A model generated the notes under the pieces. That model was given only the letters and a program-made list of their open reading frames with translations, did no database searches and was not told the DNA's origin. Below are positions 52,486-61,365 of a stretch of DNA of 64,000 nucleotides, piece after piece. The translations under genes and the position numbers were made by a program. This stretch comes from CAZAQV01 sp964487255 (GTDB taxonomy: Bacteria; Myxococcota_A; Polyangia; Polyangiales; CAZAQV01). Numbering within the stretch: position 1 is the stretch's first letter; each line of letters starts with the position of its first letter. The stretch lies in assembly GCA_964487255.1 (NCBI GenBank), contig CAZAQV010000001.1, positions 186,001 through 250,000 of the forward strand, given 5' to 3'.

Positions 52486-53676
52486 TCAGTCCGAAATGCC
52501 GCCGCAGTTGGTGCCGGTGCGCAAGCAGTCGTTGATCAGGGACTCGAGCGCATCCTGTTGCCAGGTATTCCAAAAGCTTGCTTGAGGAATTTCAGATCCA
52601 TTCGCGAAGGCGTGTCCGGTGCCGTCCTTAATCGGATACGTCACGCGGAGGTCAAGCTGCGGGAGCTTATAGGGGTGGGACGCTGGGCACGTCTCCGAGT
52701 TGGAACTGGACGGGTTACCCTGTCCATCGAGACCGTAGGTCACATGCTTGCGATGGTCGTCCGAATCGATGTTTTCGCCATCCCAACAGGACGGAAAGAA
52801 CACGTGTGCGATCAACCACTCCTGTTGCACGCCCCGGCAATCGGGGATTTCTATCTTGCGATCCGCATATCCGGTGTCGGACTCGCCGTCACAGGTCCAG
52901 TATGCCGCGGTATCAGGCGCCTGCAGCCCACCGGCAACCATCATAAAATTGGGCGGAAAATAATTGGTCCCGAACCGATAGTCGAGCGGCCTGGCGCGAT
53001 AGTACAGCTCAACCCCATCCGGCGTCACAAACCCCCCACTGGGCGCCTTTAACGCCGGCAACCAGTAGGCTGCGGTGTTCTCGGAAAAGCTGCACGACGT
53101 GCTTCCAGAAAGCATTTGCTCGTAATCCGGCACTGCCGACGTGCTCGTATTCCCAAAAAAGTCGTTCATGTATTCTGACGTCTGCATGGGAGAAACGATC
53201 GGGTCGACTTGCTGTTGATGCGAAAAACCGCAGCCTGTTCGAAGCCGCCCTTCGCCGTCACCCAGATCCTGGTCTTGCGGGGGCTGCGTGGTGCTGTTGG
53301 CGCACACGCCTTCTACGCATTCGTCCAGAGTGCACTCAACCCCACTGGTAGAGGAGAGGGTGACGTTGACTTCGTTTTCGGGGAGCTCTAGCTCGATACA
53401 TCCCTCACCCACACGCCGACACTCGGCATCGACCGCGTAGTTAAAGAAACCATAACGGCCAGGCGGCAGGCGCGCATCAGGCGCCATGGCCCCAGCGGGA
53501 GGTCCATCGGTCTCAATCAACACGGGACCCTCGCACCCCCCGCGGCGAACCTCTCCTCCGAGGCGTATGATGCTCGTCGAGTCGACGCCTTCAGCCGCGC
53601 GTACACGCCAATTGAGCTGTTCGTCAGCGACACAGCCAAAAACCGTGACAACGAAGAAAACGACCGGCCAGCGCAC
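52486..53676 (-). CDS. DUF1996 lipoprotein (tandem paralogue)
   Basis: 396 aa from GTG. MRWPVVFFVVTVFGC signal, an N-terminal beta domain (EGPVLIETDGPPAGAMAPDARLPPGRYGFF), a short Cys spacer (CTLDECVEGVC) in place of the long Cys-rich stalk, then the DUF1996 domain almost collinear with the gene at 50840 (GCGFSHQQQVDPIVSPMQTSEYMNDFFGNT ... WNTWQQDALESLINDCLRTG). Both are surface lipoproteins, so they may act together or be variants. Confidence 0.88.
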   Translation of the reverse strand: MRWPVVFFVVTVFGCVADEQLNWRVRAAEGVDSTSIIRLGGEVRRGGCEGPVLIETDGPPAGAMAPDARLPPGRYGFFNYAVDAECRRVGEGCIELELPENEVNVTLSSTSGVECTLDECVEGVCANSTTQPPQDQDLGDGEGRLRTGCGFSHQQQVDPIVSPMQTSEYMNDFFGNTSTSAVPDYEQMLSGSTSCSFSENTAAYWLPALKAPSGGFVTPDGVELYYRARPLDYRFGTNYFPPNFMMVAGGLQAPDTAAYWTCDGESDTGYADRKIEIPDCRGVQQEWLIAHVFFPSCWDGENIDSDDHRKHVTYGLDGQGNPSSSNSETCPASHPYKLPQLDLRVTYPIKDGTGHAFANGSEIPQASFWNTWQQDALESLINDCLRTGTNCGGISD

Positions 53677-53702
53677 GAGTTCACTGTATCAGGAAAGCCG
53701 GT

Positions 53703-53744
53703 AAAAAAAATGCGCCCCGTCGCGGCAGGCAGAAGCGACGGGGC
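53703..53744 (-). terminator. Rho-independent terminator
   Basis: Minus strand: GCCCCGTCGC-loop-GCGACGGGGC (arms 53735-53744 and 53714-53723, 11-nt loop) followed by GCA and a run of eight T (53703-53710). It ends the transcript of the gene at 53800-55047. Confidence 0.9.
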
Positions 53745-53799
53745 ACACCTCCAACACGCGCCCCAGCGCGATGCCGAGGCGCATCTTAGCCCTTCCTCG

Positions 53800-55047
53800 C
53801 TAAGGCTGCACCTTCGCGCCGCCGCCATCCGCGTCCGAACAGGCGAGCGGCTGTAGGCGTGTCTGAAGCGGTTCGAGTGCGGTCTCGAAGTACACCGCGT
53901 AATCCCATTGCTCGGCCGGCGCCCACATCACGTCTTCGCTCCACTGTGGGTCGACCTGCGCAACGAAATCGTCGAATGCACCGCTGTAGTCGCAGTCAAA
54001 ATAAGTGTAGGTCGGGTCGAACTCGTCGACGACCATGGCGCAATAGTTGCCACCAGAGAGATCGGGCGGCGAGGTGAACACAGGGGACAAGTCCAGCGAC
54101 GACGCTGGCACCAAGCCTGCAATCTGCGTGGAACCCGAAAGGGCATCCGCCACGCTCGTCACGAGGGCGCTCAAGTCTGAAAGCGCACCGTCGGGCACCG
54201 CGCCCCAGTTGACGAGCCCTGCGGGGTCAAACGTTGCAACCTTTGCGGCGTCTAGGCCAGCCACGCTTGAACGAAGCGCTTGGTCCACCAAGCCGCGCGC
54301 CTCGAACATACGCGAGGCATCGTCGATATGGAGAAAATGCGCGTTGATTTCGTCGGCGGCAGCTTGATCCCCGCCCGTGATCTTCTTGATCGACATGTCC
54401 CAGTCGTAACCGTCAGCGTACGCGATGTACGCGCGCATCCAGTGAACGGAATAGGCGATCATCTTGAGATCGGCGTTCGTGAACACAACCTCTCCGCCGA
54501 GTCCGAGCGCTGTGGCATCGAAACGAAGCGTCGCGGTGTCGTCGCCAACGCCTTGGTCCAGTGCAGCGGCGATGCGAGCGAGCCGTGCGTCGAGGGAGCG
54601 TAGCTCTGTCATCACCTCTTCGACCGTCCAGTCTTCCCTGAGCAGGATTCGAAGTTCACCGTCGGTATCGTAGAGTGGATGCGGAAACTCGCGCTTAAGC
54701 AAGGCTTCGATTTCGTCGCACCGATCTTGCCGCATCAGGTCAAGCATGCCGCCCGGTCCGTAAAGAACCTTCTGCGCATCGAGGCGCTTTTCGAAGCCAA
54801 GCTCTGCATAGATGCGGTTGGCCTCGTCGCTCTCGGGCAAGAGCGCCAGGTCGGTCAGCGCAAAACCGATCGCAGCTTCATTGAGCGTGGGATCAGCCTC
54901 GTGGGCCTCTTCAAACATTTCGTGGGCTTCGCGAATGTTTCCTCCTTCGATGGCCTCAACGGCACTGAGCGTTTGCTCTTCGGCATCCGATGCGCAGCCT
55001 CCGAGCCCCGCACCACACATCATTAGAACTAATCCAAGTCGTTTCAT
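53800..55047 (-). CDS. Lipoprotein with TPR-like N-terminus
   Basis: 415 aa. MKRLGLVLMMCGAGLGGC lipobox; ATG 55047 with GGGGTG just upstream. A TPR-like segment follows (AVEAIEGGNIREAHEMFEEAHEADPTLNEAAIGFALTDLALLP), then a mainly helical and beta body ending in PLACSDADGGGAKVQP. No family recognised. Strong terminator downstream; the gene stands alone. Confidence 0.75.
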   Translation of the reverse strand: MKRLGLVLMMCGAGLGGCASDAEEQTLSAVEAIEGGNIREAHEMFEEAHEADPTLNEAAIGFALTDLALLPESDEANRIYAELGFEKRLDAQKVLYGPGGMLDLMRQDRCDEIEALLKREFPHPLYDTDGELRILLREDWTVEEVMTELRSLDARLARIAAALDQGVGDDTATLRFDATALGLGGEVVFTNADLKMIAYSVHWMRAYIAYADGYDWDMSIKKITGGDQAAADEINAHFLHIDDASRMFEARGLVDQALRSSVAGLDAAKVATFDPAGLVNWGAVPDGALSDLSALVTSVADALSGSTQIAGLVPASSLDLSPVFTSPPDLSGGNYCAMVVDEFDPTYTYFDCDYSGAFDDFVAQVDPQWSEDVMWAPAEQWDYAVYFETALEPLQTRLQPLACSDADGGGAKVQP

Positions 55048-55209
55048 GGTCACCCCTTTTTCCTGCCGACCTGCTGTGCAACCCGTATGCCATCCTTGTT
55101 TTTCGAGCTTTTCGCCCTTGAGGCGGACGCGATCGTGAAGCGTGCTTCACGCCCGCGTGAACCCCTGGAACACCTGTGCACACCCTTCTCGGGTCGATAT
55201 GCTCAGCCG

Positions 55210-55812
55210 ATGAGTTCGCCGGATGAGATCCTGGAGTTTTGGTTTGGGCCGTTGGACGACGAGGGTCTTGCAAGCAAGGTCTATTCGAAGCGGTGGTTCG
55301 AAAAGAGCGACGGGTTCGACAACGAGGTGCGCGAACGTTTTGAGGAAGACTACCGGGTAATCGCGGGCGATGACCGTGAGGACTGGCTGCAGCAGCCGCT
55401 CTCGTGGCTCGCCTACATCCTCGTGCTCGACCAGTTCGCCCGAAATATGTTTCGAGGCCGCGCCCAGATGTATGCCGAAGATGACCGCGCGCTTCGCGCC
55501 GCGACGGCCGGGCTCTACAAAGGCTTCGACCGCACGCTCTCGGGAGACCACCGGGTGTTTTGCTACATGCCACTCATGCACGCCGAGTCGCTCGAGCACC
55601 AAGACCGATGCGTGCAGCTTTTTGAGGCCTTCGCGGAGGAGGCTTCGCCCGGTGCGCTCAAGGACCGGCTTCGCGACAACCACAAGTACGCCCTCTGGCA
55701 TCGCGACATCGTGCGCGACTGGGGACGCTTTCCGCATCGAAATGCGATCCTCGGGCGCGAAAGTACGCCCGAAGAACAGGCTTTTTTGAACAAGCCCGGC
55801 TCCTCGTTCTAG
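55210..55812 (+). CDS. DUF924 family protein
   Basis: 200 aa. EILEFWFGP opening, SWLAYILVLDQFARNMFRGRAQMYAEDDRAL and FCYMPLMHAESLEHQDRCVQLF, and NHKYALWHRDIVRDWGRFPHRNAILGRESTPEE, which together are diagnostic of DUF924 (helical, TPR-like). Role unknown. ATG 55210 is chosen over the longer frame at 55087. Confidence 0.93.
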   Translation: MSSPDEILEFWFGPLDDEGLASKVYSKRWFEKSDGFDNEVRERFEEDYRVIAGDDREDWLQQPLSWLAYILVLDQFARNMFRGRAQMYAEDDRALRAATAGLYKGFDRTLSGDHRVFCYMPLMHAESLEHQDRCVQLFEAFAEEASPGALKDRLRDNHKYALWHRDIVRDWGRFPHRNAILGRESTPEEQAFLNKPGSSF

Positions 55813-55861
55813 GTGCGCACGCTGTACTCCGGGCGCACGCGGACCTAAGTCTCGGTTGCCG

Positions 55862-57238
55862 ATGACGGACCTTCTCGCAGCAAGATTGACGATGGCTCTA
55901 TCGCTGGGCTTTCACATCGTGCTCGCGGCAATAGGCATGGTGATGCCGTTTTTGATGGCAGCCGCGCATCGACGCTGGCTCAAGACCGGCGACGAGGACG
56001 CGTATCGACTGACGCGTATGTGGATGCGCGGCGTAGCAATCTTCTTTGCGACCGGTGCAGTCTCTGGGACGGCGCTCTCGTTCGAACTCGGCATCTTGTG
56101 GCCGACTTTCATGAAGCACGCGGGGCCGATCTTTGGCATGCCGTTCTCACTTGAAGGCGCGGCGTTTTTCATCGAAGCAATCGCGCTCGGCATCTACATG
56201 TATGGATGGCAGCGCATCCCTGCGAAGCTTCATTGGTGGGTGGGCCTCATCGTGGGCATGGCGGGGCTGTGCAGCGGCCTTTTGGTCATCGCGGCCAACG
56301 GTTGGATGAACAGTCCGACCGGCTTTCGTTGGCAAGACGGCCAGGCCTTCGACATCGACCCGTGGGCTGCCATGTTCAACCCGGCGTGGGCCACGCAAAG
56401 CACGCACATGATGATCGCCTCGTTCGAGGCGGTCGGCTTCGCAGTGGCCGGTGTTCACGCGCTCTTGCTCTCTCGGCTCGACAAGGGCCCGCTCGCCAAC
56501 ACGGGGCAGCGACGCGCTCACGCACTGGCGCTTCGCATTGCACTCGTCTTCGGCGGTGTCGCTGCCTTGGTTCAACCCTTTCATGGTCACTGGACCGCTC
56601 AAGATGTTGCCCAGCGCCAGCCGCTCAAGCTCGCCGCAATGGAAGCACACTTTCACACGGGACCGAGTGCGCCGCTGCTCATCGGTGGGGTGCCGGATGA
56701 AGAGACGCAGACGGTGTCGTGGGGACTCGAAGTGCCCGGCGGACTGAGCATGTTGGCCTTTAACGACCCTGACGCCGTCGTCGAAGGGCTTGACCGCGCA
56801 CCCCGCCATGACTGGCCGCCCGTGCTCATCGTGCACACGGCATTTCAAGCCATGGTGGCCATCGGCTCCTGGCTTGCCCTGCTCGCGCTCCTCGGCTTTT
56901 TTGCGATGCGCTACCGCCCGCACTGGCTCGATCACCGCGGGCTGCGCCGTGCCCTCATCGCGAGTACGCCGCTCGGCATGATTGCGATCGAAGCGGGCTG
57001 GGTGGTCACGGAAGTGGGCCGTCAGCCCTGGATCATCTATGGCATCATGCGCACCAAAGACGCCGTGACACCGGTCCCTGGGCAAGTTTGGCACTTGGCG
57101 GTTTTCAGCGCCCTCTACGCGCTGATCGGGCTGTGCACGCTCTGGATGTGGCACCGGCAGGTGCGTCACGCTGCGCAAATCGAAGGACCGACCGCGTCGC
57201 TCCGCGCTTGGGCGAGGCTTGGCGGGAGAGTCTCATGA
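55862..57238 (+). CDS. cydA: Cytochrome bd-type quinol oxidase subunit I (CIO-like)
   Basis: 458 aa integral membrane protein. LLAARLTMALSLGFHIVLAAIGM has the heme ligand His19-type region, LSFELGILWPTFMKHAGPIFGMPFSLEGAAFF the GPIFG-like segment, and the quinol loop is short, as in cyanide-insensitive oxidases. GWVVTEVGRQPWIIYGIMRTKDAVTPV is highly conserved. It reduces oxygen with quinol in the inner membrane. Stop overlaps the cydB ATG as ATGA. ATG 55862 or TTG 55856. Confidence 0.95.
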   Translation: MTDLLAARLTMALSLGFHIVLAAIGMVMPFLMAAAHRRWLKTGDEDAYRLTRMWMRGVAIFFATGAVSGTALSFELGILWPTFMKHAGPIFGMPFSLEGAAFFIEAIALGIYMYGWQRIPAKLHWWVGLIVGMAGLCSGLLVIAANGWMNSPTGFRWQDGQAFDIDPWAAMFNPAWATQSTHMMIASFEAVGFAVAGVHALLLSRLDKGPLANTGQRRAHALALRIALVFGGVAALVQPFHGHWTAQDVAQRQPLKLAAMEAHFHTGPSAPLLIGGVPDEETQTVSWGLEVPGGLSMLAFNDPDAVVEGLDRAPRHDWPPVLIVHTAFQAMVAIGSWLALLALLGFFAMRYRPHWLDHRGLRRALIASTPLGMIAIEAGWVVTEVGRQPWIIYGIMRTKDAVTPVPGQVWHLAVFSALYALIGLCTLWMWHRQVRHAAQIEGPTASLRAWARLGGRVS

Positions 57239-58252
57239 GCGAATCCATCGTGCTTTGTTTCTTGGCACTATCACTGCTCGCGTATCTTCGGCGGTGCCGA
57301 TTTCGGCGTCGGTATCCTCGAGCTCTTCGCGTCAGAAACCAACCGCGCGCCCATGCGTAAGGCCGGGGAGCATGCGATTGCGCCCGTTTGGGAGGCAAAT
57401 CATGTCTGGCTGATCGTCGCGCTCGTGATCCTGTTCGTCGGATTTCCCGACGTGCACGTGGCGCTTACGACCTATCTACACATCCCCCTTCTGCTCATGC
57501 TGGGCGGCATCATCGTGCACGGCACAGCGTTTACATTTCGCTACTACGATGTAGGGGACGACCCGCCTGCCCAGCGCTTGTGGAGTATCCTTTTTCGCGG
57601 GGGAAGCACCCTGGTCCCGCTAGTCTTTGGCCACCTCGCAGCGAGCCTCTCACGAGGGAAGCTGCCGACCGCGGCGACCGGCGTCGTAGAGAGCTATGTC
57701 CTGCCATGGGTCGGTTGGTATCCCCTCATGGTCGGCATTTTCACGGTGAACCTCTTCGCTTGGCTCGCCGCGGTTTTTCTTGTCGGAGAGACCGCTGCCG
57801 GTGCACGGCATCACGCGCTCGCCCGCGCGAGACGCTGCGCCATGCTTTTTTTGCTCACGAGCAGCCTCGTCGCCGTGACCGCCTCGCTCGAGGGCGTTCC
57901 GTGGTTCGTCCGCTCTCTGCATCGTCCACTCGGATACATATGTGGCGGGCTCGTTGTGGCGGCGTGGCTGGGACTCTGGCTTTTTCTTCCGCGCCGCACC
58001 GTGTGGTTGCCGCGCCTCCTGATCGGCGTCATCGTGACCAGTGTGCTCGGTGGCTATTGGGGGTTGCGTTTCCCTGTGGCGCTCGAGGTAGAAGGGGGTT
58101 CCCTGCAATGGGCCGATGCGGCGGCAGAACCGGCCACGCTCGATGCGCTCGCCACGACGCTTTGCGCAGGTGCGCTACTCATCATTCCTTCACTCGTCTG
58201 CCTCTACCGGCTCTTCAAACGCGCTGATCCTCGCGAGGACTGCGGCAACTGA
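57235..58252 (+). pseudogene. cydB: Cytochrome bd oxidase subunit II, frameshifted
   Basis: The N-terminus from ATG 57235 reads MSESIVLCFLALSLLAY, as expected for CydB. The frame then breaks near 57283-57300: the continuation GGADFGVGILELFASETNRAPM and HAIAPVWEANHVWLIVALVILFVGFPDV is in a different frame, from which ATG 57353 begins an open stretch to 58252. One extra base, or a loss of two (or five), would explain it. Either a sequencing/assembly error or a real mutation; if real the oxidase is likely inactive. The rest shows ~8 membrane helices and normal length. Confidence 0.85.
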
Positions 58253-58320
58253 CTCTTCCGTCTTGGACACGCCGCCAATGCTGCTTTGAGCCTACGCCCT
58301 TGCTGCGCTACATTGGGCGA

Positions 58321-58965
58321 ATGCTTGTTCGGTCGGCAATATTGGTGGGGTTGTGTGCCCTCGTAGGCTGTCCAAGGAGCAACGGTGAACGGGACAGTGG
58401 CACGACCACGGATTCCGAGCTCCCATCCTTCGAATACGACCCTGCGGTCGGCCAGCCTTTCGACCAACCTATCGTGCTCGATGACGCACGCGTCGAAGCG
58501 ATCCGCCCAAGCGACTTGCCCGTTGCCAGCGCACCCTGTCGTGAGCCGATTCGCGCGCGCGTCACCAGCGTAATCGACGGCGATACCTTTTGGGTTGCAG
58601 GCCTAAGCGAGCAGCTGTCGGTTAAAGTTCGCGTGATCGGCGTGGACACGCCTGAACTTGCGCACAATGACCAGCCACTTGAATGCTATGCCAACGAAGC
58701 CACTTCGTTTACCAAGCAGCTCGAAGGGCACCAAGTGTGGCTCACCTTCGATGCGGAGTGCACAGACAGCACAGCGAGCATGCGAACGCTTGCGTACATC
58801 TGGACGGGCGTCGGTCCCCAGGATTCTTGGGAGCGACAGCTGCTTCGCCGCGGTTACGCATTCGCGTATCCCTTCGGCGACAACCGTTCGTACGCAGCGC
58901 AGTTTTCCAACGACGAGTTATCCGCCCAAGCATCGGGCGCAGGCCTCTGGTCCGCCTGCCGCTGA
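58321..58965 (+). CDS. SNase-like nuclease lipoprotein
   Basis: 214 aa. MLVRSAILVGLCALVGC lipobox, a ~60-aa acidic linker, then a thermonuclease OB-fold: RVTSVIDGDTFWVAG (metal Asp), KVRVIGVDTPELAHNDQPLECYANEA (catalytic Arg and Glu) and SMRTLAYIWTG (second Arg), SYAAQFSNDELSAQASGAGLW. Predicted to degrade nucleic acid at the cell surface. Catalytic residues look intact. Confidence 0.9.
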   Translation: MLVRSAILVGLCALVGCPRSNGERDSGTTTDSELPSFEYDPAVGQPFDQPIVLDDARVEAIRPSDLPVASAPCREPIRARVTSVIDGDTFWVAGLSEQLSVKVRVIGVDTPELAHNDQPLECYANEATSFTKQLEGHQVWLTFDAECTDSTASMRTLAYIWTGVGPQDSWERQLLRRGYAFAYPFGDNRSYAAQFSNDELSAQASGAGLWSACR

Positions 58966-58972
58966 GTTTTTT

Positions 58973-59073
58973 GCTCTTCACCCAACGCTCAAGTCGGTTC
59001 ACGTTGTGCGAGTAGCACAACGAAACCTTGGTTTCGCTCGGCTCATCGACCTTCCGGCTCTTCACGGCTCCGC
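58973..59073 (-). repeat. Hairpin repeat family, locus D (divergent copy)
   Basis: On the minus strand: AGCCGTGAAGAGCC, then GTCGATGAGCCGAGCGAAACC, hairpins CGAAACC/GGTTTCG (59021-59036) and CGTTGTGC-GAGTA-GCACAACG (59002-59022 on the plus strand), and end GGGTGAAGAGC (58973-58983). The order and flanks match loci A-C, but the hairpin sequence is different. It lies between the SNase-like and aldolase-family genes. Confidence 0.65.
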
Positions 59074-59121
59074 GTTGTAACCCTGGCCCTGAGCGGGCCG
59101 AGCCCCTATATTCCCCGGGCA

Positions 59122-60384
59122 ATGGTTTCGGACGCGCACAGCGAACTCATCTACGACTGGAATGAGGTAGAGCGTCAAGGTTCGCCATTCCGAACCAACG
59201 TCTTCAAACTCCACGACGAAACGCTGCGCGACGGTATCCAGAACCCGTCGGTCGTCGATCCGGGCATCGACGACAAGCTGGCCATTGTTCATCTACTCGA
59301 CGAGCTGGGCGTATACAGCTCCGATATCGGCCTTCCTGGCGCGGGCCCGCGCGCTTTCGCCGATGTGCTGCGCATCTGCGAAGAGATCCGCGACAACAAA
59401 CTTTCGCTGCTTCCCACCTGCGCCGGTCGCACGGTCATCGGCGACATCGAACCCATGGTCGAGGTCAGTCAGAAAGTGGGCATGCCCGTCGAGGTCATGA
59501 CCTTCATTGGCTCGTCGGCCATTCGGCAGCTCGCGGAAGACTGGTCCAAAGAACTGATTCTCAAGCGCTCGATTGAAGCGATCTCGTTCGCACACAAAAA
59601 TGATCTTCCCGTCACCTTTGTCACCGAAGACACCACGCGCTCTCGTCCCGATCTCCTCAGCGATCTGTTTCGCGCCGCCATCGACCATGGGGCCAGCCGC
59701 CTCTGTCTGTGCGACACCGTGGGCCACGCCACGCCAGACGGCGTTCGCAACCTGCTTCAGTTCACGCGCAACATCGTCAATGGAACGGGCACCGACACCA
59801 AGATCGACTGGCACGGCCACAACGACCGAGGTCTCGGGTTGGTCAACGCCATCTTTGCCTTCGAATACGGCGCCGACCGCGTTCACGGCTGCGTGCTCGG
59901 GATCGGTGAGCGTGTCGGCAATACGCCCCTCGATCACCTGCTCGTGAACCTTAAGCTATTGGGAGAACTGCCAAACCAAGACGTCAGCCGCCTGAACGAA
60001 CTCTGTCAGTTGGTTTCCAAAGCCACGCAGTTTCCCATCCCCATCAACTACCCGGTCGTTGGCGAAGACGCCTTCCGCACGGCCACGGGCGTACACGCAT
60101 CGGCCATCATCAAGGCCAAGCAAAAGAACGATGACGAGCTTGCGGACAAAGTCTATTCCGGCGTGCCCGCAGGCATGTTCGGCCGCGAACAAGAAATCTG
60201 CATCGGCCCCATGTCCGGCATCAGCAACGTGACCTATTGGCTACGCCACCGCGGCATTGAGCCGGACCCGTTCACCATCAAAGCCATTCTCAAGGCCGCC
60301 AAGGCCAGCGACCACAATCTCTCGGACGACGAGATACACCTCATCATGCGCACCACCGAAAAGCGCGACCGATCGAAGGTCTAG
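59122..60384 (+). CDS. DRE-TIM metallolyase family enzyme (isopropylmalate/homocitrate synthase-like)
   Basis: 420 aa. HDETLRDGIQNPSV (DRE-type Asp and Arg), LCDTVGHATPDGVRNLL, DWHGHNDRGLGLVNAIFAFEYGADRVHGCVLGIGERVGNTPLDHLL (HxH metal ligands) place it in the HMG-like Claisen-condensing TIM barrel family. The C-terminal portion (GEDAFRTATGVHASAIIKAKQ) is homocitrate/2-isopropylmalate synthase-like, but no regulatory domain is present. Exact substrate not known. Its 3' end is duplicated at 63298. Confidence 0.9.
   Translation: MVSDAHSELIYDWNEVERQGSPFRTNVFKLHDETLRDGIQNPSVVDPGIDDKLAIVHLLDELGVYSSDIGLPGAGPRAFADVLRICEEIRDNKLSLLPTCAGRTVIGDIEPMVEVSQKVGMPVEVMTFIGSSAIRQLAEDWSKELILKRSIEAISFAHKNDLPVTFVTEDTTRSRPDLLSDLFRAAIDHGASRLCLCDTVGHATPDGVRNLLQFTRNIVNGTGTDTKIDWHGHNDRGLGLVNAIFAFEYGADRVHGCVLGIGERVGNTPLDHLLVNLKLLGELPNQDVSRLNELCQLVSKATQFPIPINYPVVGEDAFRTATGVHASAIIKAKQKNDDELADKVYSGVPAGMFGREQEICIGPMSGISNVTYWLRHRGIEPDPFTIKAILKAAKASDHNLSDDEIHLIMRTTEKRDRSKV
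60350..60371 (+). repeat. 3'-end duplication, copy 1 (inside the aldolase-family gene)
   Basis: GCACCACCGAAAAGCGCGAC plus CG, 22 bp, encoding TTEKRDR of the C-terminus TTEKRDRSKV. Exact match to 63298-63319. It may be a recombination core. Confidence 0.7.
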
Positions 60385-60489
60385 GCGCACCTTCGATCGG
60401 GGTGTCGACGAGGCCACACCTGCACTTCGAGTACTTGCGCAACGGGTGCGTCAAGACTCCGCTCAACATCTTGCCGAAACGCGCACCGA

Positions 60490-61083
60490 TCAGTGGTCAT
60501 AGATGGGGGCGCACGTGGGGCACAGTCCGTGGCTCGTGTTTGCCGGAGGGTTCACGATAAACTCGTGGACAAAGTCCCATTGCGCGGGCCGATCGTTCCG
60601 ACGCACGTGCCTGCAGTTGCTGCACTGAACGTAGAGCCCGTCCTTGCTTAGAAAAACCGACTTGGCCGCCCTATCGCGGCCCGTTGCCTCGTGAGGGCCT
60701 ACCCAAAAGAGCGAGTGCATCACCAGGCAGCCTCTCCTCTGCGCAAGAGGATATAGTCGCATTCGAAAGCGTTGTTGTTGCGTTGGACTTGGACAGCGAT
60801 AGTTGTGCTCCCACATCGTGTGGGTCTCGAGCGCCTTCGCAAACGCTTCACGGAAAAAATCTGACATCGGAGCAGCAATGGCATCGAGGTACACAGCTCC
60901 GAGGCCCCAACGCTTCTCGAACGATGGCCCGCCACCATTGTCGCGGGCGAACGTTCGAAATGCTTCGTTGACATAAGCGATCGTCGAATCCGGCCAGATG
61001 CCGATGGCTGCTCCCGGGGCATCGTCGAGCTTTGCAAGGTCGAAATCGGATAGACAGGCCTCAAAATCTGGAGCTACCAGCAT
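60490..61083 (-). CDS. PAS-domain protein with C-terminal zinc-ribbon-like motif
   Basis: 197 aa. PAS-like core (GAAIGIWPDSTIAYVNEAFRTFARDNGG) then YVQCSNCRHVRRND...SHGLCPTC, the paired-Cys motif often seen after PAS or receiver domains in sensor proteins. Probably a partner or sensory module of the hybrid kinase that starts at 61366 divergently. Both lie in the segment bracketed by the 3'-end duplications. Confidence 0.8.
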   Translation of the reverse strand: MLVAPDFEACLSDFDLAKLDDAPGAAIGIWPDSTIAYVNEAFRTFARDNGGGPSFEKRWGLGAVYLDAIAAPMSDFFREAFAKALETHTMWEHNYRCPSPTQQQRFRMRLYPLAQRRGCLVMHSLFWVGPHEATGRDRAAKSVFLSKDGLYVQCSNCRHVRRNDRPAQWDFVHEFIVNPPANTSHGLCPTCAPIYDH

Positions 61084-61239
61084 CTCTCACGTCTCGCTTC
61101 GGTCTCTAGGGCTCGCAGCGATACGCATCAACATCCTGGCACCGCCCTCACTATCCGAATGCGGCATTTTCGCACAATCAACAATCAACAATCAACAATA
61201 TCGTAACAACTCCGAGCAACGAGTTCTTGCGGCCCCTTC

Positions 61240-61362
61240 GTGCTGATCTTAGACTCAGCGTCGGGAGTTCTCGTGCGCACCATCTCTGATGACGAGCAGG
61301 ACATGTTGATGACGGTGCTGAAGTGTGGGTCGGTCACGCTCGTTGCCGACCCGGAGGGTTAG
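61240..61362 (+). CDS. Possible 40-aa ORF before the hybrid kinase
   Basis: GTG 61240 to TAG 61362: MLILDSASGVLVRTISDDEQ and then DMLMTVLKCGSVTLVADPEG. The kinase ribosome-binding site GGAGGG lies in its last codons, three bases before the ATG, so the two may be coupled. Otherwise the 282 bp between PAS and kinase genes show only a triple AATCAAC repeat (61175-61200). Confidence 0.3.
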   Translation: MLILDSASGVLVRTISDDEQDMLMTVLKCGSVTLVADPEG

Positions 61363-61365
61363 TCG

